A stretch of 64,000 bases of DNA, taken from Plantago elongata (taxonomy: Eukaryota; Streptophyta; Magnoliopsida; Lamiales; Plantaginaceae). The position numbers were made by a program, and so were the translations under genes. Shown one piece after another: positions 12,701 to 26,104 of the stretch (positions within the stretch are counted from its first letter, which is position 1; each line of letters opens with the position of its first letter). The notes beneath the pieces are model-generated. The model ran no database searches. It saw only the letters and a list, made by a program, of their open reading frames with translations, and was not told where the DNA came from. Location of the stretch: contig JAYMSP010000060.1 of the NCBI GenBank assembly GCA_036897095.1, positions 1-64,000 on the forward strand. The letters are read 5' to 3'.

Positions 12701-13324
12701 AAGGGGGTTTAAGTCCTGAAATGAAATCACCAACGACTTTTGTTAAAAGCGCGCTTTAGCAGTTATACCCAACTTGGGAAAAAGGATCAACTCCAATCGA
12801 CGGTTGAGCACCGGTCCAACCCGTTGTTTAATATCATAGTGGTTGGTACAGGTACGACCGAGGTCTTCACCCAATTATGAGAGTAAATCGGTCTGTCATG
12901 TATGGTGATGGAGTGAGAATGATCGTGAAGCGGTGGAGTACTTTGAATTACGCATCTATTTTATTCATGTGTGGATTCGGGTCAGGTATGATTATAAAAT
13001 ACCCATTTTAAAAGCTTAATGTTGATGGATCTTGCCAATCAAATAGACAGGCAGGAACTCGGGGCAATAATAGAAGTAATGATAGACGGGTGGATCTATT
13101 CAGGGTCTAGGGATTAAGTAACTTCCCTCCACCTCTTAATGTAGTGTAGTATAAAAACTTTAAATATATGTATATTGAACAAATATAAATTCTTACGTGA
13201 AAATTAAGTTGGCGACGTGATTATTTTAATTGTGCATTTCAACGCACCCTCCCAATGGGCGGCCACATGTGAGTTATTTATTTTGTAGTGTGTTTATTGG
13301 ATCCAAATGCCAATTAATCAATTA

Positions 13325-13480
13325 GGGGCGGATTAGTATAAAAATTGAATGGGTATTTGAATGATTTTTGGTGAAATCGTGTTTAGAATGAAATTGAAAT
13401 GAAGTTTTAAAAGTATATTTTAGGCAATCAATTTTCATCGACTCAAATAAAAATATTTAAATGTTTGGCCAATCAACCCC
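13325..13480. mobile_element. Tourist-like MITE, subfamily A (copy 1)
   Basis: The element begins GGGGCGGATTAG after TTA and ends CCAATCAACCCC before TTT, an imperfect TWA-type target duplication. The interior (TTTTGGTGAAAT, GTATATTTTAGG, CATCGACTCAAAT) matches other copies in this window. It is non-coding, about 156 bp, and diverged. Confidence 0.75.
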
Positions 13481-13626
13481 TTTAAATTTTTCAAATTAAA
13501 AAGGTACGTGCGCCAATTCAAATGGACCATATCATATAGCCCGGTAAATGTGTAGTCCATTTTATATGGTGTTAATTTATAAATGTTTAACTTAATCAAT
13601 TATATATATTTTTTCAAATGGTTAAA

Positions 13627-13690
13627 AGGTGTCTTGAACCCCGACCTATTGGTTGAAACGAAGCGTCTTATCTATTAAACTTCGTTTTGT
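13627..13690 (-). repeat. Possible tRNA-related SINE fragment
   Basis: On the minus strand the stretch reads ATAAGACGCTTC ... GGTCGGGGTTCAAGACACC. The second part resembles a Pol III B box (GGTTCRANNCC). A similar arrangement lies near 33815-33915. No poly(A) tail or target duplication was recognised. Confidence 0.3.
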
Positions 13691-14136
13691 TATACTTAAT
13701 CATTTATATTAATATTTTAATATTATATGTCTACTTAGTATCATCCAAAACAACAATCTTTTCGTTTCAGGAAACTTCATACATTTGTCATTTTTAACCG
13801 TCTTATCAAATTTTATACAATACTAAAAAAAAAAGTTACCCCATTATTATTAAATGATAAACAATTTTAATTTTATATAAATATTTTATCATTATAATTA
13901 TAATTTTATCTGTCTTCTTTATTTTCTATTATTATTTAAATTTCACGTAATTTTAAAATACAAATATATTCATTTCAGATTCCACCATGAGAGTATTATG
14001 ATAAAGCAATAGAACAGCATCAACCACCCAAATTGGTTTTCAAATTGTTCATTCCATATAAATTCAAAAAAAAAAAACCTAAACACATAATCAACTAACA
14101 CAAAAACATAATCCAAGAATCACATATGCCTAACAA

Positions 14137-17100
14137 CTAAAAGAACTCAAAATCCAGATATTTACCCCCAGATTTCATCATGTCTGTTCCTTCTCCTACC
14201 ACCCTTTTACTAGCACTTACTGGACCGACCGGTTCGACTGGACCATATTTCACCTGAGTCTCAGCCTCAACTGGCCTCGGGACCTCCGGAGGTGTACTGC
14301 ACCGAATCAGAGCCCAATTAATGCCTTCGAAAAACGGGTGCTGTTTTATCTCGGTCGCCCCTCTCTTCACGCCTAGCCGGTTTTGCGGCTCTTTCACAAG
14401 CAACCCACGGATAAGGTCCCGACTTGCGTAGCTGGTTGCAGGTGAATCTGGAAATTTCAGCTGTTGCCCCACGACGTTAAAAAGAGTCGCGCGGTTGCCT
14501 GATCCCTTAAACGGGGTCTTACCATAAAGTAACTCGTGCAAGAAAATGCCAAATGTCCACCAGTCCACGGCACTCCCATGGCCTTCACCCTTGATGATTT
14601 CAGGCGCTAGGTATTCATGGGTCCCGACGAATGACATGGATCGAGCAGCTGTAGGTTCGGCAAGCAGTTCTGGAAGAGTTCCAGAGGAGTTTCCAGAATC
14701 TGATCGGGACTTTCCAGATTTTTTCTTGTTCTTTTGAGGGAATATTCGAGGGAGGAAGCATGCAGGTTGGATGCATGATGAAGTTGGCTCGATGCATGCT
14801 GGCTGGACGCAGAATGCACCACCCCTTTTGGAAGGATCAGAGTCAGAGGTACGTATTAGTGTTGGCGAAACTACACACCTGAGTGAAAGGTCGAAGTCTG
14901 ATAGCATAATGTGGCCGTCATCACGAACAAGGACGTTTTCTGGTTTCAGGTCTCTGTATACCACTCCGAGCATGTGCAGGTACTCAAGGGCAAGTAAAAC
15001 TTCAGCAGCGTAAAACCTGAACCAAATGCAGCGAAAATGTCACGATCTTGTAAAAGCAAGTTTCCGATGCATTAATAAAGAAGCGAAGACAGATACAACA
15101 TACGACAAGTTTACTCATGTTAAATGCCTGTTTGATCAGATGATGATGTCATTGACAATTCATAGACGATCATTAAATCATTATTGCAACGAGATCTAAG
15201 ACTTTGAAACTCTTGAAAAGAAACTTTATCTAATCATATTATTTATTGGAAGCTGACTTAGTTACAAGTAAAAATATCTAAATTGGTTTCCCAACGCTTC
15301 ATTTGATCTAGTTAACTCAGATAGATTGATTCATGAAACAAGTAGTTGTAGTACCTCGTTGCGTTTGCATATGATATTCAAATGCAATGCACTTGCTCTG
15401 TATCAGAGAACATTTAAGATAATTCAAATTCCAGCCTTATATGCAGAATGCATCTAATTTAGATCTCTTAAAATTCAACTCAAGAGCAAGAGAGTCTGTA
15501 GATGAAATGTAAATTAAATGCTTGCTGACTTGCTGTATTGACAAAATATAAAGAAGTTAGCCAAATCTGGCAGTGAGTAATATAGTCTTCCATTCGTGGA
15601 CATATTGTGATCAGTCGAATCATATCACAGAAATTAATATGTGATTGCTTGTAACAAAAGATTCCGGTTTATTCTTCAAACCACTACATATCAAAGTGCA
15701 TGAAACAAGAGGGCCACAAGAAAAGGCACATCTCGAGTTTTTATGGAAGCATAATAATCGAATGGCTCTAACCGACAGTCTGATACACGTGAAACTCATG
15801 ATTCATAATTATTATATTTGCTCACCAAAGTAGTTCAAGATCAGGTATATGATCTCTGAATGTTTCGGCCAATCATTCGTAAGAAATCAGCATATACGTA
15901 AAAATGAAGTATGACCATATTTAACTAAACAACCGAACATAAGTTATTCCCATCCATCAGCAAACAGTATCATTATAATGATATAAACTTTCATAGAAAG
16001 AAGCTTAAGATAAGGACCATACCGAGCTAGAGATTATATCCTTTCATAGATTATAATCAGATTAGCAAAGGCCTAAAACAATATATGCACAAAAATGAAG
16101 GACCATACCGTGCTGCATATTCTGAAAAGTGCTTTCCCGGTTGCCTTTGCCTCAGGGTATGCAAATCTCCACCAGGACAGTATTCCATCACCAAGCACGA
16201 AAATCTGTCAGTCTCAAAATGAGTATATAGAGTTGGCAAGAATGGATGGTCCAGCAGTTGCAAGATTTCTCTCTCAGTCTGTGCCCTTGTTAACTTCTTT
16301 CTGCTAGCAAGTGACGCCTTATCCATAACCTTCATTGCGAAGAAACACCTAGTCGAACTCAGCTCCGACAGGTACACACTCCCAATATCCCCACACCCAA
16401 GTCTCCTCAGCAGCTTGAAATGGCTCATGCCCAGAATACCATCTCTCACTCGAATGGCAAGTATAGCCTTCCATCTTGGATCATTTCCTTTATGCGGCTT
16501 ATTCGCACTACCAGTAGTATTACTCCAATTACTATCGTCGCTAAGGCCACTGCTGTCACTCGCTCTGCTAACACTAGTTTTGGTACTCTCAATGCTCCCT
16601 TTCATGCTCTCAAAGTTCCTTTCCACACTAAGCATGCCATCGCTCATTACATCGCTACGATATGTGCTGGCACAACTATTGACAATGCTCATAGCCGTAG
16701 CTACACCGACACTGTCAATGCTGCTGAGCGGACTCACATTGCCACTAGGAGGTAACGAAGCATCCCATATACACTCTTTTTCGTCAGATTCAGGTATCGG
16801 GCTTGATTCTATATTGTGAGAGGGACGGGGAATAGCAAACTGGGGTGAGAAAGCTGCTATGTCATTAGGCTCCTCAACCAAGCTATCAGCAGGAGAAACC
16901 AACGAAGGGCTCGGTTTAATACTTGGAACTCGAATGGAGAGGTCTTCAAGAAAAGGGCCTTTCATGGACATGCTCTTAAGCAAGCATTTCCCATTTCTGT
17001 CATTCTGGCTAATCGGGACGTAAACTGGACTCATTGAGTCCATGTCAATTGGCTCAGGGGGGTGACTCACCCCATGAAACGAAGTCGAGCCACTTTCCTC

Positions 17101-17322
17101 AAACGAATCACCACTTACTTTAAACGAAACTATGTCCGGAACAAGTTCCTCGTCTTCCTTCCGAGAGAAACTCTTCCCTTTCCATGGCGGAACGGGGATG
17201 GGGAAATTCAATTCTATACTCGAATCGGAAGCTTTCCTAAGTTCATCCTTCAACAAAATTGGGCGAGTGTGGTGAGCTTTTGTTGCCTTCGAGGAGAAAG
17301 TCAGTTCTGGGATCCTTTCCAT
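14137..17322 (-). CDS. AGCVIII protein kinase, D6PK/PAX-like
   Basis: Ser/Thr kinases of this plant group phosphorylate PIN auxin carriers at the plasma membrane. Exon 1 (17322-16109) and exon 2 (15016-14137) join in frame within an Arg codon and give 697 aa. About 300 Ser-rich residues precede the catalytic domain. The domain has the Gly loop [10 protein letters not shown] (309-317), Lys331 in [16 protein letters not shown] with Asp427, and DFD at 445-447, the group hallmark in place of DFG. An insertion (about 450-530) carries two CxQPAC motifs and a Lys-rich patch (KNKKKSGK) that may bind lipid. The activation loop is [25 protein letters not shown] follows, and the protein ends YLDFEFF, a PDK1-docking-type hydrophobic end. 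The length is nearer to AGC1-3/PAX or KIPK than to the roughly 500-aa D6PK; the exact orthologue is not settled. Confidence 0.95.
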
Positions 17323-18260
17323 ATTTGATCACAGTGTATTATTATCATCACAAGTATCTCTCTGGTAGTAGTACTAAATTAGCAACCTGTCAAGAAACAA
17401 CGTACTTATATAAAAAAAAAAAAAACAAAGCAGTTGATATTACTTCTTACTTAACTGATATAGAAACTGAGACTAAAGACTCATTTACCAATAAACTCGT
17501 CAAACAAAATGGAACAGATAGAAAGGATAAAAGAACCAACTATCACCACATTGACTACTCCAAAGATTTATCTTAACTTGAATAATCAGCAAGAAAATAA
17601 CAAAGACAAAAACACAAGAAGCTGTTGCAATCACTTCTTAGTTAACTGCTAAAATACTCAAACTATGTCTCGTTTACCAATACACTGATCAGACTAATGA
17701 GAAAGAAAACTAAACTCACAAATCACAATTACCAATACACTAAACAACTAACAACACACATTTCACTGAAATTGACATTATCAGCACCTACCAACAAGCA
17801 AATCTACACGGAAAAAAAAAAAAGTAACTTCAGCTAACTGAACTGTTTAAAAATCACCTGCAACAAAACAACACCTAAATTTCGATGATTAATCAAGAAA
17901 GCTTCGAAATTGACAAACCCCAGAACCTCCAATTAAGCTGCAGTGATCAGCCAAGTAAATGTGATGCTAAACAAACATGGGTCTGAAAAAAGAACCCTTT
18001 TTTCTTGATAAAAACAAGAAATTAAGCTGAAACAACTTACATAAACAAGAAATGAAGCTGGATCTTGCAGGAAAATTGGGTAAACAGAAAAAGGAAAAGA
18101 GAGGTGGAATTCTTGTCTGTATAGGAAAGAAAAAGAAGGGTTTTTTATGATTTGTTATTCAACTTTAGGTGCAGGGGAATGTTGAAATACTGGGCAGCAG
18201 AAAAGAGAGTGGTGATGGAGCTATATGTATATGAGAATGAAGGAAAGAAGAGAAAGAAAG
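17323..18260 (-). promoter_or_regulatory. Long leader and proximal promoter of the AGC kinase
   Basis: Upstream of the ATG there is no other gene. A TATA-like stretch on the minus strand (ATACATATAG, about 18221-18230) would give a leader of roughly 850 bases. A good donor (TTTAT|GTAAGTTG, intron from 18040) and an acceptor (TAATTTAG, ending at 17374) could remove most of it as a leader intron. This is inferred from splice consensus only. Confidence 0.35.
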
Positions 18261-20806
18261 AGTAGCTTTTGCTTTTTCCAGTTTTTCACTGTAATTTGTT
18301 TGTTTTGTTTGATATTTTTTGGCTCTTTAAGTCATGTGTTCACTGTGACAGAAGAAGACTATAGGCCATAGCTGCTGCTGCAAAAGAAAAGAGACTCAAC
18401 GGAAAGTGAATGAATGCCTATCACCAGACCACAAATAGACTAGCCTGCTTAGCTTTTCGTCAAAGGACGTTTATACCCCTAGACTTTTCTTGGGAAATGG
18501 AAATTATTTACTCTTCTTTATTTTCTTGGGTAGGAATTGTGTTTTCATGATCGAAGACATGGTACTCTAGTAGTACATGTGTTTGTAGAGTAGATCAGTA
18601 TATATGTGAAGAAAAATTTACGGATTATCGTGTCGGTTTAAATGGCAAGGTCTCGATTAGTAGTTGGTTGTCAAGTCACTGCAAATAGGATCAAAATTGA
18701 GTCAGCCTCTAATTTGTAAGGGTGTTGGTTGTTTTCGACATGTGGTGATTTCCATATCATAAAGATGGTTATCTGTAATTAACGTGATGAGCCGGTTTAA
18801 ATGGTTGAGTATTGAGCAATATTAGTGTTAGTAATGATATAAGAGTTGAGCTAACAACTAACCTGTTAGAGGTGCTTTGTTGGTTTATGCAATATGCGTC
18901 TGAAGGTTGTGCTATTAAAGAGGGGTGAATATAGTGTCATAAGGTTTTAAATACTTTAAATAGAATAATACAAATATTAATGAGGTGCACTTTTTTTTTC
19001 CGTGAGTTCATTCATAAGAACTAGAAAGTTAATCGTAATTTCTTTGAAATAATTTTATGGAGGATGACCTAATGAGAAGTATATTGGAGCGTGCACGAAT
19101 GAGGATAAAACATGTTGGAAGTACATATCTTGATATTGTACGGACGACGTATAACTAGAAGATCATTGCGTGAGTATCTATAATATAACAAACGTTCACG
19201 TCTTGCTTGATTAGTGCTCGAATCATTGCGTATAAACTGATTATAATATAAATGAAGTAATTATTTTAAATCAAAATATATATTGAAAATCGAAATGTGG
19301 GAATGAGAAAGGGCAAATAGAGGACAATAAGGTCAAATTGAGTACTAGTGAGTGATATAGTTGGGCGGGAGTGTGGGCCCATATGTGAAGCAATTTATAT
19401 TGATTGGCCCACAAATGCTCCCTATTTTGGGAGAAGAACGTCTTTTCACATATGAGTCTTTGTCCATCGATGTGGAAAAGCAACTAATCGATATTTTTCA
19501 AGATTCCCTATGCGCTTATTACTAATTACTTAAAATACTTACTTCTCATGTGACAAATCGCATTATATTTGAAGATGATGTGGAGATTTCTCATGTATGA
19601 TATGCGTGACCGAAACATCCGACCTTAGACGAATTAGTGTGTTTTCTCATGTATGATATGCGTGACCGAAACATCCCGTCTTAAACGAATTAGTGTGTTA
19701 AACAATTACGATCAAGATACGTCTTGACATAGCACTTTTAGAGTAACAGTACTAAGCCCAAGAACAGGCACCGTGTTGTCTCCTATAGAATAATTGTCAC
19801 TACTACCATTCGTGTTGGACCCGAATTCAAGTCATGTTTGACAGATCTAACTCGAACATGAAACTTATAAATCAATATGTACAGAACAATGTTAGTATGT
19901 TATCAATATGTAAGATCCTGAAGTTTACGAAGTTTGGTCCATGGACATCTAGAGATCGATACAAATGATTACTACAATTAAATAATGTATGTCTTTTATT
20001 TTATGTAAATGTAAATTAAAGGCAAGTGAGCCAAAATATGTCTAACATTACCCTATTGCTTTCATGTGTCTCAAGGTTGGAAAAACTCTTCCAACCTATT
20101 ATGTAATTGGCTGGGATTATGAATATGCATAAAATTATACTGATGTTTTAAGTTAAACATTATATATCATATTAATTCTATTTATTGAAAAAATGATATA
20201 TCGTAAAAGTTTATATACGATTACATATAAATGGTGTCGGAAAGAGACGGGTGAGTGTGCATGCTCACTGAATTATGATGAATGGAAGGGACTAGGGAGT
20301 GACCCCATCCAGAGATAGTAGTATGACTCTGTGATGGTCGGGTTTTTACCCAAATTCTGCAACGACGATGGACCAAACTTGTAGCCATTTCAAGACAATA
20401 TAGAGTATTTAACCTCGTCCTGTCCTAATCTAACGTATGTTTCACAATATTTGTTTTTACTTGGTGAAATGTACAACCAACAATTCTTTATTTTCTCTAT
20501 ATTGGTGCTTCTAGTTATTTATTACAATCACATCAAATGACAAAAAAAAACTAGTCATTCATTCGCCAGATGTATGAAATGTCCAAAATATACATACATA
20601 TATGATGTGACCAGTTTGTACAATAGGCCAAAACGAGTTTTGGGTAAGTTTATGCATTATCCGATGGTACATAACTCATGGTTCGATTTGTCTTAAGTAA
20701 AGTTCACAACTAATTAACTTAATTATTTAATTGTAAATGTAACAAGGTATTTCAATCAAGATTTCAGACATGACTCGATGATTGTAGGAAAAAGGTAATT
20801 AAATCG
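18261..20806. other. Gene-free spacer
   Basis: There is no convincing coding region on either strand. It contains a 56-bp tandem duplication at about 19587-19699 and otherwise unclassified AT-rich sequence. The small frame at 19271-19483 (-) has no recognisable features. Confidence 0.5.
19587..19699. repeat. 56-bp tandem duplication
   Basis: Two adjacent units begin TTTCTCATGTATGATATGCG at 19587 and 19643 and run to GAATTAGTGTGT. They differ at a few bases near GACCTTAGAC versus CGTCTTAAAC. Confidence 0.85.
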
Positions 20807-21085
20807 CACATTATTTATGAAACATAAAATATATTAAGAGATTACCTCAGAACACTAAGGAACTGATTGTCATACAATTGCAATCGGTTAATTTGATTTG
20901 ACATTATTTATAAAAGACAAAATATATTAAGAGATTACCTCAAAACACTAAGGAGCTGATTGTCATACAATTGCAATCGGTTAATTTGGTTTGACATTAT
21001 TTATGAAAGACAAAATATATTAAGAGATTACATCAAAACACCAAGGAGCTGATTGTCATACAATTGCAATCGATTAATTTGGTTT
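20807..21085. repeat. Three 93-bp tandem units spanning a MITE end
   Basis: Units lie at 20807-20899, 20900-20992 and 20993-21085. Each holds 52 bases of flanking DNA (ACATTATTTATGA ... CACTAA) followed by the first 41 bases of a Tourist-like MITE (GG(A/G)(A/G)CTGATTGTCATAC). The copies differ at only a few positions. Confidence 0.9.
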
Positions 21086-21203
21086 GATGAACATTGATTT
21101 GACCTAAAATACACTTCAAATACCCCAATTTCAATTCCATTCAAAGTACAATATTATCAAAATCCATCCAAACGTCCATTTAAATTCTATACCAATCAGC
21201 CCC
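20859..21203. mobile_element. Tourist-like MITE, subfamily A (copy 2), with tandemly repeated left end
   Basis: It begins after TAA (20856-20858) and ends CAATCAGCCCC before TAA (21204-21206), a matching 3-bp target duplication. The right part (ATGAACATTGATTTGACC, TAAAATACACTTCAAATA) is the reverse complement of the interior of the other copies. It is 345 bp long because the left junction has been triplicated. Confidence 0.82.
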
Positions 21204-24200
21204 TAAATGTAGTATTGTTGTACACGATGAATGGTAGGAGGGTGAACGATACGTGTCCTTTAAAAATATTTTAATATTTTTATTTTGTTTAATGGTAAAA
21301 AAAGATAATTCGTAAACAATGTAATGTTTGCAAGTTGCAACCTAAGACTTTTGAACCATACGTAACATTTGCACCAAAAGCAGAATATATTCACATTGCT
21401 TTCGATCCCTAGGAGGTCATTATTCAAACTTGGAGTTGAACTTTATAGCTAACAATTTGGACCCGAAACTTCTCAATTTACAGTTTTCAAAATTACACCA
21501 TGTTACTTTCTTGTCACAGTCCAATATTTAGCAAGCCAAGCCATTATTTAGTAGCTTGCTTTTAAAATGTTTCAAATAGTTTTATGCGCTTCAAAAGAAG
21601 TGCAAAGGGATCCATCCAGGCATTATTCACTCTGGAAAAGCTTGTCCATTTTACAAATGTTAGCAATTATCATGCATATATGACATAAAATCCGAGGAGA
21701 TTCCAGATACTACACTCTACAAGTCCATATGACCGAGCCCCATACATTTGCCGGGCTTAAGAATAAGGAATCAACCATGCTCGCATACAAGAAGTTCCCG
21801 CATTAATAATGATTTATCACCAAACAATTTAAATTGAGAGGTTTCGACTTAAAGTATATGTGAATCTTCTCAGCTGTTAAGTCCATTCCCGATCGGGCCA
21901 GGACAAATGGTCTCAACTCTAAAGACAGTTGGGATAAGAAAAGAAGGTGCAAATGCGGTAAGATAGTACGTTGATGGCTAGAGATACTGGAATGATGCCA
22001 GTATCTAACTCAGACTGACATAGCCAATATCGAGCTAGTGTAATTAAACAGTCAAAGCCACTAAAATGATACTAGCACAAGACAAACTCCCTTGTCCAGA
22101 AAAACACAAAAAGAAAGCATTCACCCTGTAAAGATTATTAACGTAATTCCGTGATCATATGTCCGCAGTAAATTAATACTATAGTTTACCAATATAATTA
22201 CTCAAAAATAACTATTTTACATTAATCATCCCAAAGTATACACGCCTTATATTTAATAAAAAATTAATTCGAATTGAAATAACCTGATAACGAAATGTGT
22301 GTTATTAACACGGTACACTATTTTAAAACAGATCCGACCCCTAATAATTGTAGTCTAATATTTGATGTGGGTCATTGAATCATTTGCATGCTTTATGTAA
22401 AGTGCAAATGGAATGGGGACTGGAAGTTATAGAGAGTGAGTAGTATTGGAATTAGGAAAAGAGGGATCTGGTATTCTTTCTATGATTCCTTTCTCACTTT
22501 GAGATGTATTTGTCCCACTAATCAATTAGTGCTTTTTGAGTGGTGAGTATTACTACAATACTCATTCTTGTCATCATCAGATCATCCACTATAAAAATCA
22601 AAATCCATCTTCTTGCACTATATGAGGATCGAAGAGTTTGGTTGGTATGATTTCATCATCTTGTGACTAAATAGTTAGTGACCTCATATGATATCCATAT
22701 CTCAGATTAAAGATATCGTACAAATTTAGGTGTTAATATTTAACGATTAATATAGAACACAGATCCTATTAGAGTATCTCCACAAGTTATTTTATTTCCG
22801 ATGATATGAAAATATTTTGCCTAGTATTTCTACTTTGTATAATATGATACACATTATGCCAAGTTTTCTTCCTACTATGAGATGATATGAAAGTTGACAC
22901 TACTTGAAAAGAAGTGTATGCATTATTGATGCATTTCGTGTTCTCAATGTATATCCGCATAAACATATCATGCATGTCGTATCCTATTGTGGATAGGTAT
23001 TCATTACATACACGATATTGCATGCTAATACCTTTGAAATAGTCGTTTGTTCTAAATTCTAACACGTTTCTAAGATGATCAATGGACTCTTTAAACAATA
23101 TAATAAATCTTCTAATATACTTTGAAATTGTCATTTTGCTTGTAAAAGTGTCATTTCATTTTTAGAAATTATTTAGCACTATTCTCTATCAATTGGCAAT
23201 TAAGAAACGCTATATATTGTAATGTTAAAGTGTCATTTTACTTTTGCTACTTGTTTAGCGCTTCTTTTCAATTATCCAACAATCGGCTACTAAAAAAGCT
23301 ATTTTAATTTTTTTTTCCGCTCACACCATAGGCAACACCCCTTCGCCCATCTAGTTGTTGTTTTCGTATAAACCACTATGTGTGTTCGGATCAGACTCCG
23401 ACTCACTTGCACCTTATCGCGACTATAAAACTCTGGGTGTGTATACGACTCGATTAGATTACTCAAATTAAAGACCCCGAATGTGATGAGAATCGTCCAT
23501 TTTCAGTTTGTTCAACATTTTGTTAGAGCTCACGTTGTATCAATGCTAGCTCTCGCTATTTTAGAAGTCGGTTGCAATAAGACATATAATATTTGATCTA
23601 TTTTTACATCAAGTATTTCAAAAGGCATCTCCTATGTGCCTTAAACTTTATCTTCATCGAAAATAATATTCTATATGCATTGATTTATTAAAATTATAAA
23701 TATATTTATACTTCTCGGACAAATTACAATTGTTTGGTACTATTTTTTTAAATTTTTTAATGAATTTGGAATATCGTTACTGAAAATGTTGGCAACATTT
23801 TTATTTTTTTTTCTTTGTTTAATTAAATTTGTTAAACACGATTTCAGAGATCTACACTGGAAAAGTATCGATCTCATAATATAATATTTTAACAAAATTG
23901 ATATATTGAGTTTAGGTATGTCAAATCAAATATGGTTAGCCATGTGGATATGGTAATTAATTTATAAAATTTATCGGCACCGCAATTAACGCGGTGTATC
24001 ATTTCTAGTATACTTCATATTTCATGAGGCGAACTGTTTGGGCCAGAAACAAGCTAAGGACCCTAGGTGAAAATGAGCTGTGTTATGATCAAATAGAATG
24101 GGCCAGTAAAATGTTTTTCATCAGCCCAATAATATCAATTCGAAGTTGCAGAGTTGTTGGGCCGCATATGGTATTATGAGCAACTGCACACATCAATCAT

Positions 24201-26040
24201 CATGGAGCCTTACGGGCCGGTACCCTCTTAAAAATAATTAATTAAAAAAACAATCGTTGTATCATTTGCACTATATGATATAATAAAAAATTATATATCA
24301 TCACACTAAATATACAATTTTATATGTAAAAACTATATCATTTGCACGGTATAATATAATTTCAGGTTGTTGTTTAAAATTTTGATTGTCAAACTGGAAA
24401 CTGAGGTGAATTTTCCCAATCATCTTCTCCCCGACCTTGTCTTGTTATTGGGCTGGCCTTTTCCTTTTAAATTATTTGGGTTTTTGAATCGGACTGCACT
24501 ACTACTTGGTCGTAAATCTGAGTAAAAGTACAATTATGTAAATCTTGAGAAGTTAAATTATCACGTCACTCGATTTCTACCTACCTTTAATATTTGCAAA
24601 GAATCACCTAGACACATTTTTCATTATTTATCCGATTTCAAAATATCTTGAATAAGTTGACTAGGCAAATAGTCTAAGTAATTGGTGTCACAAAATACTC
24701 ACTAGAAATGTCAAAGATAGTAAGAATGGGCCTGTTATGGTCTTATTGGGCAGAGTCCTCCAGCCCATATGCTATGGTTGGTTGGTCCAGATCGATCTGT
24801 GTGCTTAAAGCCTCCTTATCTTATTCCATCTAATAGACATATAAATAGTAAGATGTGGCAATTTAATCAAAATATTTTTGTTTTTCACAGGACTAAAGAT
24901 TTTACTAATATAACCAAGAGTCCAAGAGCATAAGAGATGCTCTCGAAGAACAATTATGGAGAAAAATAAACATCAAAACCAAGTAAATTTGACCATAACC
25001 ACTTAACTGATAGCTTATGACTCATGATGTCTAGCTATCTTGGTTTTCTGAAGCATATGATCTTTTTTCATTTCGTCCCCCAAAAAATGACAATTATGAA
25101 TACACTATAAGATACACGGTGATGTTCCAACAATGTACAACTCCAAATCAAAACATTAAATGCACGGTATTTCTTATCCTAGAAATTTAAAATTCATTAA
25201 TTTAAGTAAATTCCGAAGTAGATTCTAAACAGAAAATGAAGACCCCATCATACCATCGTGTCAAGGCATTCGTTTAGCCTAGCCGAATATGTTAGGTTGT
25301 AACATATTACAATACGGACATAATAACCAACAACTTAGATTATATCTTAGGCGGATTATGAAAAACTACGTTAGCCAAACTATATGAACTTCTCCGTACA
25401 CTACTTTAATTCACATGTATAAAACTAAATGTGACATAGTACTAATGTAATGAATGATCCATTATCCTAAAGATAACATGATATAAAAAAGAATATATAG
25501 TAAAGGGATATAGAATCTAAATTGGGAATTTAGTCCATTATAATGAATCTCTTGAAAAAATGGGAGAACCAAAAGTGATGTATGATGAGTGAGTGTGTGA
25601 GGAATATTCTGTAGCTATAATTTATTTAGTCCATGCAGATTATATTTCTTCTCCTTTTTAATAGTCAGCTCAGCTAGCTCAAACAGCGCGTGGACTTGGG
25701 TTGGTGATAAAGTGATCTTATACTAGTGTGAGGTGTGAACCACGTTGTTCATTCTTTCTATACATTTCCTATGAGTTATCTGTTTTTTCCTTCTTAATTT
25801 TGAAACCGCGCTTTCTCATAGTTGTACATTTTAGATTTCTTATCTTCCTAGTTACAAAGTAGAAAACACCTGCACATTTTCTTCTATTTAAACACTCATC
25901 GTCTCCATCTTTCCATTATAAATTGATATGATTGAGGTGTAAAAGTTTCGTGTTTCAATTTTAGTCCTCTAGTAAGTAAAGATGTGGAATGGAGAGTATG
26001 ACATTTGATACAAGACCAGTTCACTTTCGGTTATGGGTGA

Positions 26041-26104
26041 ACTGGGCAAGCAAGTTCACTAGCTACCATCCACACATTTAGACTGGGCAAGCAAGTTCAC
26101 TAGC
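26041..26104. repeat. 41-bp period duplication (about 1.5 copies)
   Basis: ACTGGGCAAGCAAGTTCACT occurs at 26041 and again at 26082, with AGC following both. The bases between form the rest of the unit. Confidence 0.85.

Larger units (their letters stand above)
12703..14136. other. Spacer between PNP2 and the AGC kinase
   Basis: This holds the PNP2 promoter region and the kinase 3' UTR. It contains one Tourist-like MITE (13325-13480), a possible tRNA-related fragment near 13627-13690, and AT-rich sequence from 13700 to 14000. No further coding region is seen. Confidence 0.5.

Noticed and set aside
16415-16819. Leu-rich 134-codon plus-strand frame resembling a membrane protein
   Set aside because: It is antisense to the Ser-rich kinase N-terminus. 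Ser codons read backwards give Leu-like hydrophobic runs.
18340-18365. TGACAGAAGAAGAC, similar to the start of miR156
   Set aside because: The match ends after about 12 bases and I saw no complementary arm nearby.
22787-23134. 115-codon minus-strand frame in the spacer
   Set aside because: No recognisable motif, AT-driven composition, no promoter or conserved features. Probably chance.
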